This document shows positions 1-5,842 of a stretch of 12,641 nt of DNA, piece after piece. The notes under the pieces were generated by a model that was given only the letters and a program-made list of their open reading frames with translations, searched no databases and had not been told where the DNA came from. Source of the stretch: Actinomycetota bacterium (GTDB taxonomy: Bacteria; Actinomycetota; Thermoleophilia; Gaiellales; Gaiellaceae); the NCBI GenBank assembly GCA_019234175.1, contig JAFALP010000330.1, positions 1 to 12,641 of the forward strand. Direction: 5' to 3'. The first letter of the stretch is position 1; every line of letters begins with the position of its first letter. The position numbers and the translations under genes were made by a program.

Positions 1-2
1 TC

Positions 3-1436
3 GACTACTGGAACGAGCTCGCGCTCCTCGCCGCCGTCGGCGTCCCCGTCGCGCTGTGGCTCGCGTCGCGGAGATACATCCTCGGCGTTCTGCTGCTCTA
101 CGGCGCCGGCGTCACCGTGCTGCTCACGTACTCGCGCTTCGGCGTCGCGCTCGCGTGCGTCGCCGCCGCCGCCGCCATCTGGCTTGCGGGCGACCGCGTC
201 GTCGCGCTCGCGGCGACCGCGACCGGAGCGGTTGCCGCTGCCGCCGTCTTCGGCGTGGCGCTGGCGCTGCCGGGGATCACGAAGGACGGGCAGACGGACG
301 CGACCCGCATGCACGACGGCTGGATCTTCGCGCTCGCCATCGTCGGCGGCGCGGCGATCGCGGCCGGCGTCTCGTCGGTGCTGCGAGCGCGCCTCGACGT
401 CTCGCCGCAGACGCGTCGCCGCATCGAGCGGGCCGCCGCCGTCGCGCTCTCGGCGGCCGTGCTCGTCGGCGTCGTCGTCGCGCTCGTGTTCGCGAAGCGC
501 ATCTGGCACGACTTCGCCAATCCCGTCTCGAGTCAGATCTCGTCGAACACCGCACGCCTCGGCAGTCTCAACTCGAGCAACCGCTGGAGCTGGTGGCAGG
601 AGGCGTGGCACGCGTTCACGCGCCATCCCGGCGGCGGCACCGGCGCGGGGACCTTCCAGATCACCGATCTCATCCACCGCAAGACCTCGCTCGTCACGAC
701 GACCGAGCCGCACAACGTCCCGCTGCAGTTCCTGAGCGAGACCGGCATCGTCGGCCTCTTGCTCTTCGTCGTCGCCGCGGTCGCAGCGGTCGTCGCCGTC
801 GTTCGCACACGGGGACGCGCGACCGGCGCCGAGCGCGCGGCGGTGACGGCGCTCGCGCTCGGCGCCGCCGTCTTCCTCCTGCACCTCGTCGCCGACGTGG
901 ACTGGGACTACCTGGCCACGTGCGGCCCGCTCCTGCTGCTCACCGGCGCCCTCGTCGCCCACGGCGGCGAGGCGCGCGTGCCGTCACGCCGTCCACTCCT
1001 CGCCGTCGCCGCCACCGCGTTCGCCCTCGCTGCGATCTATTCGCTCGCCGCGCCCTGGCTCGCGCAGCGCGAGCTCGCGACGGCGACGACGGTCGCGCAG
1101 GTGAAGCGCGCGCACGCGTACGACCCGCTCTCGACCGACGCGCTCACCGAGTGGGCGGCGTTCGAGGAGGCGTCGGATCCGGCGCGCGCCGACCAGCTCT
1201 TCCGCGACGCCGTCGGACTCGAGCCAGAGAACGCGAACGTGTGGTTCGAGTTCGGCGACTTCCTGTGGGACGAGGGCGCGTGGAGCGCGGCCTATCGGGC
1301 CTACAGCAGGTCCTGGCACGACGACCGCTTCGGCCCCGCCGGCGTTCCGTGCGGCAAGCTCGACGTGGCGCGGCACAAGGTTCTGGGCGTATGGCCGCCT
1401 AGCTGCCCAGGAGGACGACCAAGCGAGAACTCTTGA
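3..1436 (+). CDS. O-antigen ligase / Wzy-type polymerase family membrane protein, 5'-truncated by the window
   Basis: The frame is open from the first complete codon, so the true start lies upstream; 477 residues are visible. The fragment opens with a DYWN-type motif and a hydrophobic segment, followed by TYSRFG at about residues 42-47. That resembles the 'GYWN ... TYSRG' pattern of the Wzy_C/O-antigen ligase family. A large outside loop follows with NRW (Arg ~194), HPGGGTGAGTF and EPHN (His ~237), then a SETGIVGLLLF helix. This is the family's conserved Arg/His-bearing periplasmic loop. Several more membrane helices lead to a soluble tail (about residues 355-450) with TPR-like helices (AYDPLSTDALTEWAAFEE, LFRDAVGLEPENANVWFEFG). 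The expected role is joining or polymerising lipid-linked glycan at the outer face of the membrane. The last codons run into the 3' end of the opposite-strand LytR_C gene (overlap 1399-1436). The family is clear; the substrate is not. Confidence 0.85.
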   Translation, partial: DYWNELALLAAVGVPVALWLASRRYILGVLLLYGAGVTVLLTYSRFGVALACVAAAAAIWLAGDRVVALAATATGAVAAAAVFGVALALPGITKDGQTDATRMHDGWIFALAIVGGAAIAAGVSSVLRARLDVSPQTRRRIERAAAVALSAAVLVGVVVALVFAKRIWHDFANPVSSQISSNTARLGSLNSSNRWSWWQEAWHAFTRHPGGGTGAGTFQITDLIHRKTSLVTTTEPHNVPLQFLSETGIVGLLLFVVAAVAAVVAVVRTRGRATGAERAAVTALALGAAVFLLHLVADVDWDYLATCGPLLLLTGALVAHGGEARVPSRRPLLAVAATAFALAAIYSLAAPWLAQRELATATTVAQVKRAHAYDPLSTDALTEWAAFEEASDPARADQLFRDAVGLEPENANVWFEFGDFLWDEGAWSAAYRAYSRSWHDDRFGPAGVPCGKLDVARHKVLGVWPPSCPGGRPSENS

Positions 1437-1929
1437 GCATCGCCGAGGTCAGGCCGTCGATGGGAGCGACGAGCCTGATGCCGGTGTCGTGCGCGAGCCG
1501 CCGCGCTTCCTTCGCGTAGCCCGGCACGAACATCACCATCGACTGCCCGTAGTGGTGGGGTGGTGCGTTCGCGGCGCCCCCGATGCGGTAGCCGAGCGAC
1601 TGCAGGTGCGCCGCCTCCGTGTGCGCGACACCGCTGATGCCGTTCCCGTTGAGGACGAGCACCTCGACCGCGCTGCGCGCGCGGAGCGGGCGGACGGTCA
1701 CCTTCACCGTGTGCACCGGCACGACCGCACGGTGGACGACCGGGGCCTTCGCCGCGACCGTCACCGCAGGCGCAGTCGTCACCGCGGCCGCGGTCTTCTT
1801 CGCCGGATGGACGAGGAGCGCGGACCCCGCGGCGATGAGGGCCACGAGCTCGACCGCTGCGATCGCCGCGGCGACGAGCGTCGCGGTGCGCCAGGGAAAC
1901 GTGTGCGGAAGATGCTCGGCGGCGTCCAC
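1399..1929 (-). CDS. LytR C-terminal (LytR_C) domain protein with one N-terminal membrane anchor
   Basis: This is a 176-residue protein from a GTG at 1929, the first usable start codon in the frame after the epimerase stop; no convincing Shine-Dalgarno sequence precedes it. Residues 1-15 are cytoplasmic, about 16-40 form a membrane helix (TATLVAAAIAAVELVALIAA), and 41-85 are a low-complexity Ala/Val/Thr/Lys linker. The C-terminal ~90 residues carry VEVLVLNGNGISGVAHTEAA, SLGYRIGGAANAP and MVMFVPGYAKEARRLAHDTG. These match the LytR_C (DUF-type) module found at the ends of LytR-CpsA-Psr ligases and as stand-alone anchored proteins in actinobacteria. No LCP catalytic domain is present. A role in the cell wall at the outer membrane face is inferred. 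The gene lies 37 bp downstream of the epimerase on the same strand and is probably co-transcribed with it. Its last 38 bp overlap the end of the convergent O-antigen ligase gene. Confidence 0.75.
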   Translation of the reverse strand: MDAAEHLPHTFPWRTATLVAAAIAAVELVALIAAGSALLVHPAKKTAAAVTTAPAVTVAAKAPVVHRAVVPVHTVKVTVRPLRARSAVEVLVLNGNGISGVAHTEAAHLQSLGYRIGGAANAPPHHYGQSMVMFVPGYAKEARRLAHDTGIRLVAPIDGLTSAMLKSSRLVVLLGS

Positions 1930-1966
1930 GGCCCGAACCGATTCGCCGGTCCGCGGCCCGATCCTT

Positions 1967-2866
1967 CTAGGCGGTGATCCAGTCCCAGGTGCGGGCAAGC
2001 CCGTCGGCGAGCGAGTGCGCCGGCCGCCAGCCGAGCTCGCGCGCCGCGAGAGAGGCGTCGAGGACGCTGCGCTGCAGCTCCCCGAGCCGCGCCGGGGCGA
2101 AGTCCGGCTCGCGCTCGATCCCCGCGGCTTCCTCGATCGCGCGGTACAGATGGATGACCGACGTCTCGACGCCGGTGCCGATGTTGAACGTGCCGCCCCG
2201 GCGCTCGCTCGCGAGCAGCATCGCGTCGACGACGTCGCCGACGTAGACGTAGTCGCGCGTCTGGCTGCCGTCTCCGAAGATCGTCGGCGTGCCACCGTCC
2301 TGCAGCAGGCCCATGAAGATGGCGACGACGCCGGCTTCGCCGTGCGGCATCTGCCGTGGCCCGTACACGTTGCCGAAGCGAAGCGAGACGTGGTTCGTCC
2401 CGTACAGGCGGTTCCACGTGCCGAGGTAGTCCTCGCCGGCGATCTTCGAGGTTCCGTAGGGGGCAAGCGGGAGCGCGGGCGTCGTCTCCGGCTGCGGGCC
2501 GTCGCACTCGCCGTAGGCGGCGCCGCCGGAGGACGCGAACACGACGGTGGCGCCGTGGCGCCGCGCCGCCTCGAGCATCCTGATCGTCCCGACGACGTTC
2601 ACGTCCGCGTCGTAGGCCGGGCGGTCGACGGAGACGCGGACGTCTGCCTGCGCGGCGAGATGGAAGACCAGGTCGGGCCGGGCGGCGTCGACCGCCTCGT
2701 CCGGGTCGCGGATGTCGGCGACGTGCAGCGTGGCGTCGTCGGGCACGTTCTCCCGTCGTCCCTTGGAGAGGTTGTCGAGCACGTGCACCTCGTCCCCGCG
2801 CGCGAGGAGGGCGTCGACGAGGTTCGAGCCGATGAAGCCCGCCCCGCCGGTCACGATCGCGCGCAC
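1967..2866 (-). CDS. NAD-dependent epimerase/dehydratase (extended SDR, UDP-glucose 4-epimerase-like)
   Basis: The protein has 299 residues, close to the usual ~300-310 of GalE-like extended SDRs, starting at GTG 2866. The frame is open further upstream, but the family's N-terminus begins exactly here (MRAIVTGGAGFIG). The NAD-binding TGGAGFIG motif is at residues 6-13. D31 follows the second beta strand, DIR is at 51-53, and HLAAQADVRVSV covers 69-80. SS is at 112-113, and the catalytic YxxxK is Y137/K141. LRFGNVYGPRQ and RDYVYVGDVVDAM follow in the C-terminal substrate half. It probably epimerises or dehydrates a nucleotide sugar in the cytoplasm for envelope polysaccharide, which fits the adjacent O-antigen ligase. 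The exact sugar cannot be read from sequence. The start codon is 20 bp from the divergent tmk start, so its promoter must lie in that gap or inside tmk. Confidence 0.88.
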   Translation of the reverse strand: MRAIVTGGAGFIGSNLVDALLARGDEVHVLDNLSKGRRENVPDDATLHVADIRDPDEAVDAARPDLVFHLAAQADVRVSVDRPAYDADVNVVGTIRMLEAARRHGATVVFASSGGAAYGECDGPQPETTPALPLAPYGTSKIAGEDYLGTWNRLYGTNHVSLRFGNVYGPRQMPHGEAGVVAIFMGLLQDGGTPTIFGDGSQTRDYVYVGDVVDAMLLASERRGGTFNIGTGVETSVIHLYRAIEEAAGIEREPDFAPARLGELQRSVLDASLAARELGWRPAHSLADGLARTWDWITA

Positions 2867-2887
2867 GGCTCTATCGTAGGCGCCACG
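2866..2887. promoter_or_regulatory. 20-bp divergent gap with facing -10-like boxes
   Basis: The near-palindrome CTATCGTAG (2871-2879) sits between the two GTG starts. On the plus strand TATCGT (2872-2877) lies 9 nt before the tmk GTG. On the minus strand TACGAT (2878-2873) lies 6 nt before the epimerase GTG. Both fit the actinobacterial TANNNT -10 pattern at the distance expected of leaderless mRNAs. No good -35 element is visible on either side, so this is a weak prediction. Confidence 0.3.
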
Positions 2888-3480
2888 TGTTCGTGACCTT
2901 CGAGGGAGTCGACGGCTCGGGGAAGTCGACGCAGGCGGAGCTCCTCCGCGACGCACTCGTCGCCGAGGGACGCGACGTGGTGCTCACCCGCGAGCCCGGC
3001 GGCACCGAGCTGGGGGAGGCGGCGCGCGAGCTCGTGCTCAACGGGCCGGAGATGTCGCCGTGGGCGGAGACGGCGCTCTTCGCCGCCGCACGCGCGGAGC
3101 TCGTCGCGCGCGTGATCCTGCCCGCCCTCGGCCGCGGCTCCGACGTCATCTCGGACCGTTACGTCGACTCGTCGCTCGCGTACCAGGGCATCGCGCGCGG
3201 GATCGGGATCGAGCCGGTCCTCGACCTGAACCTCCACGTCGTGCAAGGGCTCATGCCGGATCTGACCGTGCTGCTCCTCGTCGATCTCGAGCTCGCGGCG
3301 GTCCGCTCGGGCGCGACCGACCGGCTCGAGCGCGAAGGGGCCGACTTCCGCGCGCGCGTCGACAGCGCCTATCGCCAGCTGGCGGCGCGGTTCCCGGAGC
3401 GCATCGTCGCGCTCGACGCCGCCCGTCCCGCCGACGAGCTCTCAGAGGTGATCCGTGAGCGACTTCGAAGCCGTATCTGA
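2887..3480 (+). CDS. tmk: Thymidylate kinase
   Basis: The enzyme phosphorylates dTMP to dTDP in the cytoplasm for DNA synthesis. The 197-residue length is typical of bacterial Tmk. The P-loop GVDGSGKST is at residues 7-15, preceded by FVTFE. The dTMP-binding REPGGT is at 35-40, and the DRY motif within ISDRYVDSSLAYQG is at 90-92. A lid-like Arg-rich stretch (RSGATDRLEREGADFRARV) follows at about 138-156. GTG 2887 gives the canonical N-terminus MFVTFEGVDG; the next start would remove the P-loop. There is no Shine-Dalgarno sequence, and the transcript may be leaderless. Its last 26 bp overlap holB, indicating translational coupling in a two-gene replication operon, an arrangement common in bacteria. 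Confidence 0.95.
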   Translation: MFVTFEGVDGSGKSTQAELLRDALVAEGRDVVLTREPGGTELGEAARELVLNGPEMSPWAETALFAAARAELVARVILPALGRGSDVISDRYVDSSLAYQGIARGIGIEPVLDLNLHVVQGLMPDLTVLLLVDLELAAVRSGATDRLEREGADFRARVDSAYRQLAARFPERIVALDAARPADELSEVIRERLRSRI

Positions 3481-4519
3481 GCAGTTCGAGGCGAAGCGCC
3501 TCCTGTCGGCGGCGCTCGCCGACGGGCCCGCGCACGCGTATCTGCTGCACGGGCCGTCCGGGGTGGGCAAGCGCGACCTCGCGCTCCTCTTCGCGGCGGA
3601 GCTGCTCGGCGACCATGCGCGCGTCGAGCGGCGCTCGCATCCCGACCTGTACGTGCTCGAGCCGCTCGGCGACCAGATCCGCATCGACGACATCCGCGCG
3701 CTGCGCCACGACCTGCACATGCGTCCGTTCGAGGCTGCGCGCCGCGTCTATCTCGTCTTCGGCGCCGACACGATGAACGAGGACGCCGCCGACGCGCTCC
3801 TCAAGGACCTGGAGGAGCCGCCGCCGTACGCGGTCATGCTCCTCGTCGCCGACGACCTCGGTCCGATCCCGGAGACGATCCGGTCGCGCTGCCAGCTCGT
3901 CCCGTTCCGGCGGCTGTCGGAGGGCGCCGTGCTCGCCGCCGTCCGCTCGCGCGCGCCGGAGCTGCCGGACGAGGAGGTGACGACGGTCGCCCGCGTCGCC
4001 GGCGGCCGGCTCGACCGGGTGGAGCGGCTGCTCGACCCGGCGGCGCAGCAGCGGCGCGAGCAGCTGCTCGGCGTCGCCCGCGCCGTCTACCTCGATCCCG
4101 AGTTCGACGCCGGCAGCGGAGCGGGGGCGATCGTCGCCGGCATCGAGGAGCGCGGCGCCGAGGCACGCGACAAGGCGGAGGAGTCGGTCGCCGTCCTCGA
4201 GCTGACCGGGCGCGAGGCGGAGCAGCGGCTCCGCCGCGCGCAGCGCGGGGCCGAGCGCGACGAGCTGCTCGCCGTCCTCGAGGAGCTGGAGTGGTGGTAC
4301 CGCGACCTCGTCGTCGCCGGCGTCGGCGCGGACGACGCGGTCGTCCATGTCGACCGTCTGGACGAGCTGCGCCAGGACGCGTCCCGGGAGCGGCTCACGG
4401 CCGCGGAGGAGGCGTGCGAGGTCGTGCGCGACGCGTGGCGCGAGGCGGAGGAGCTTCAGCTCTCGGTGCCGTTGGCAGTCGAGGCCTTGCTCCTCCGCCT
4501 ACGCCGGGTTCTTGCTTAG
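3455..4519 (+). CDS. holB: DNA polymerase III delta' subunit (clamp loader)
   Basis: This 354-residue AAA+ family protein is the delta' subunit of the clamp loader that places the beta clamp on DNA. The GTG start at 3455 is supported by AGAGGTG at 3444-3450. The Walker A-like LHGPSGVGKR spans residues 31-40, where Arg replaces the usual Ser/Thr after the Lys; this fits the non-hydrolysing role of delta'. The degenerate Walker B region is VYLVFGADTMNEDAADALLK (98-117), followed by DLEEPP. Sensor-1 SRC is at 144-146, and the remainder is the alpha-helical domain II and collar domain. The usual four-cysteine zinc module between Walker A and the HPD motif is absent: residues 50-62 contain no Cys. 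The gene overlaps tmk and is followed at once by a strong terminator. DnaX is unlikely because the ATPase motifs are degenerate. Confidence 0.9.
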   Translation: MSDFEAVSEQFEAKRLLSAALADGPAHAYLLHGPSGVGKRDLALLFAAELLGDHARVERRSHPDLYVLEPLGDQIRIDDIRALRHDLHMRPFEAARRVYLVFGADTMNEDAADALLKDLEEPPPYAVMLLVADDLGPIPETIRSRCQLVPFRRLSEGAVLAAVRSRAPELPDEEVTTVARVAGGRLDRVERLLDPAAQQRREQLLGVARAVYLDPEFDAGSGAGAIVAGIEERGAEARDKAEESVAVLELTGREAEQRLRRAQRGAERDELLAVLEELEWWYRDLVVAGVGADDAVVHVDRLDELRQDASRERLTAAEEACEVVRDAWREAEELQLSVPLAVEALLLRLRRVLA

Positions 4520-4521
4520 GC

Positions 4522-4553
4522 GGCCATGCCGGCAAAGCCGGCATGGCCTTTTC
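4522..4553 (+). terminator. Rho-independent terminator of the tmk-holB operon
   Basis: A perfect 12-bp inverted repeat, GGCCATGCCGGC / GCCGGCATGGCC (4522-4533 and 4537-4548), has a three-base AAA loop and is followed directly by TTTTCT. It begins 3 bp after the holB stop. On the minus strand the sequence after the stem is not T-rich, so it serves holB and not the convergent sigma gene. Confidence 0.93.
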
Positions 4554-4575
4554 TGGTCGGCATCGCGAGCGACGC

Positions 4576-5607
4576 CTAAGCGGCGCTGGCCAGCTCGTCG
4601 CCGAGCTCGAGCTGCAGGCGCATGAGCGCCTCGCTCTCGAGCTGGCGGACGCGCTCGCGCGTGAGCCCGAGCTCCTTGCCGATCGTCTCGAGCGACGCGG
4701 ACTCGCCGCCGAAGCCGAAACGAAGCTCGATGATCCGCCGCTGCCGCTCCGGGAGCTCGGCCACCGCGCGCTGGACGCGCTGGCGCCGGAGCGCCTCGGC
4801 GGCCTCCTCGGCGGGGTCGGCGGACGTCTCGTCGGCGAACAGGTCGCCGAGCTCGGAGTCGCTGTCGGAGCCGAGGCCCTGGTTCAGCGAGACCGAGTCG
4901 ACTGCGTCGAGCGCCTCGACGACGTGCTCGACCTTGAGCCGCGTTGCGTCGGCCAGCTCGTCCACGGTCGCCTCGCGGCCCAGCTTGGCCTGCAGCTCGG
5001 CGGACGCGCGGTTGAGCTTGATCCGGCGCTCCTGGACGTGCACCGGGATGCGGATCGTCTTGGACTGGTTCGCGACCGCGCGCTGGCAGGCCTGGCGGAT
5101 CCACCACGTCGCGTAGGTCGAGAACTTGTAGCCCTTGCGCCAGTCGAACTTCTCAGCGGCGCGGTTCAGGCCGATGACGCCCTCCTGGATGAGGTCCAGC
5201 AGCGGGACGTCGTGACCCTGGTAGCGCTTCGCGATCGAGACGACGAGCCGGAGGTTGGAATTGATCATCCGCTCCTTCGCGGCGGCGTCGCCCTTCTCGA
5301 TGCGCTTCGCCAGCGCCACCTCGTCGGCGGCGGTGAGCAGCTTGTGCCGGCCGGCGGCGTCCATGAACAGCTGGAGCGGATCGAGCGTGCCGGTGGCGGC
5401 AGGCGCGGCGGCCGTCGTCGTGACGGCGGCGCGGACGACCACGTCGCGCTCGTCCAGCGCGGCGGTCAGAGCCGCGATCTCGTCCTCGGCCAGCTCGTGC
5501 TCGTCGGCGAACGCCTCGAGCTCCTGCTCCTCGATGAACCCGCGCTCGGCGGCCTCCTCGACGAGGCGCTCCGTGGGCGTCAAATCATGCAGGTGCGTGT
5601 CAGTCAG
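4576..5607 (-). CDS. RNA polymerase sigma-70 factor, principal (SigA/RpoD) type
   Basis: This sigma factor directs RNA polymerase to -10/-35 promoters. Numbered from the TTG at 5583 (335 aa): a short region 1.1-like segment covers 1-50 (TERLVEEAAERGFIEEQELEAF), then an Ala/Thr linker. Region 1.2 is at 67-100 (DPLQLFMDAAGRHKLLTAADE). Region 2 is at 101-180, with NLRLVVSIAKRY, LDLIQEGVIGLNRAAEKFD, YKFSTYATWWIRQA and TIRIPVH. Region 3 is at 181-255, and region 4 at 270-330 (LPERQRRIIELRFGFGG, then LTRERVRQLESEAL). The usual start codons are poor: ATG 5588 reads ATG-ATT-TGA, and TTG 5583 has no ribosome site. An in-frame CTG at 5607 follows AGAGGAAG with a 6-nt spacer and adds eight residues, so I extended to it. 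Whether this is the housekeeping factor or a paralogue cannot be decided from one window. Confidence 0.92.
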   Translation of the reverse strand: MTDTHLHDLTPTERLVEEAAERGFIEEQELEAFADEHELAEDEIAALTAALDERDVVVRAAVTTTAAAPAATGTLDPLQLFMDAAGRHKLLTAADEVALAKRIEKGDAAAKERMINSNLRLVVSIAKRYQGHDVPLLDLIQEGVIGLNRAAEKFDWRKGYKFSTYATWWIRQACQRAVANQSKTIRIPVHVQERRIKLNRASAELQAKLGREATVDELADATRLKVEHVVEALDAVDSVSLNQGLGSDSDSELGDLFADETSADPAEEAAEALRRQRVQRAVAELPERQRRIIELRFGFGGESASLETIGKELGLTRERVRQLESEALMRLQLELGDELASAA

Positions 5608-5613
5608 TGGAAT

Positions 5614-5621
5614 CTTCCTCT
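5614..5621 (-). promoter_or_regulatory. Shine-Dalgarno sequence of the sigma factor gene
   Basis: On the minus strand AGAGGAAG lies 6 nt (attcca) before an in-frame CTG at 5607. It is the only good ribosome site near the 5' end of the gene. It is about 30 nt from the TTG at 5583, too far to serve that codon, and so argues for initiation at CTG (or ATT 5613, which is too close). Confidence 0.55.
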
Positions 5622-5712
5622 TTCGTGTTGGTCGCGGATCCGCGCTCGCCGCGGCTCCTGGGCCTTCCGACGCGGGCCGGTGCCCGCGATTTCCGGACGG
5701 CCTCTCCGTCTA

Positions 5713-5741
5713 TTTATAGAACGGCATGGCGCCTGAGTCCA
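5713..5741 (-). promoter_or_regulatory. Sigma-70 type promoter of the sigma factor gene
   Basis: On the minus strand the -35 box TGGACT (5741-5736; 4 of 6 matches to TTGACA) is separated by exactly 17 nt from the -10 box TATAAA (5718-5713; 5 of 6 matches to TATAAT). The predicted start near 5706 gives a 5' UTR of about 100 nt ahead of the CTG at 5607. Confidence 0.6.
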
Positions 5742-5750
5742 TTCCCAAAC

Positions 5751-5766
5751 ATCGCATTTTTGCGAT
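5751..5766. repeat. 16-bp perfect inverted repeat in the sigma/InlB-like divergent region
   Basis: ATCGCA-TTTT-TGCGAT is a perfect 6-bp dyad with a 4-nt centre. It lies 9 bp upstream of the -35 box of the sigma gene and about 75 bp before the divergent secreted-protein gene. It could be a regulator operator or a small hairpin. The T-run on the plus strand is in the loop, not after the stem, so it is not a terminator. Confidence 0.5.
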
Positions 5767-5790
5767 TCCCTAACAACGAGGGATACGCCC

Positions 5791-5806
5791 TTAACAGCCT
5801 TCCGGT
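5791..5806 (+). repeat. Copy 1 of a 16-bp intergenic repeat (TTAACAGCCTTCCGGT)
   Basis: The identical 16-mer occurs again at 9619-9634, also on the plus strand and also in a divergent intergenic region. Here it ends 36 nt before the ATG of the InlB-like protein gene, directly upstream of (and touching) its possible -35 box. It is a candidate regulator-binding site or conserved leader element. Confidence 0.55.
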
Positions 5807-5834
5807 TTCCAAGCGGGAAAAACCCGGATAGTCT
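5806..5834 (+). promoter_or_regulatory. Possible leaderless promoter of the InlB-like repeat gene
   Basis: TTTCCA (5806-5811; 4 of 6 to TTGACA), a 17-nt spacer, then TAGTCT (5829-5834; fits TANNNT) lie 8 nt before the ATG at 5843. The ATG has no Shine-Dalgarno sequence upstream, which agrees with a leaderless transcript. Both boxes are weak. Confidence 0.35.
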
Positions 5835-5842
5835 GCCCGGCG

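Noticed and set aside
1619..2896. 425-codon plus-strand open frame over the epimerase
   Set aside because: Antisense shadow; the minus strand carries intact SDR motifs.
3251..4348. 365-codon minus-strand open frame over holB
   Set aside because: Shadow; holB and tmk motifs lie on the plus strand.
4291..5736. 481-codon plus-strand open frame over the sigma gene
   Set aside because: Antisense shadow of a clear sigma-70 gene; it would also run through the holB terminator.
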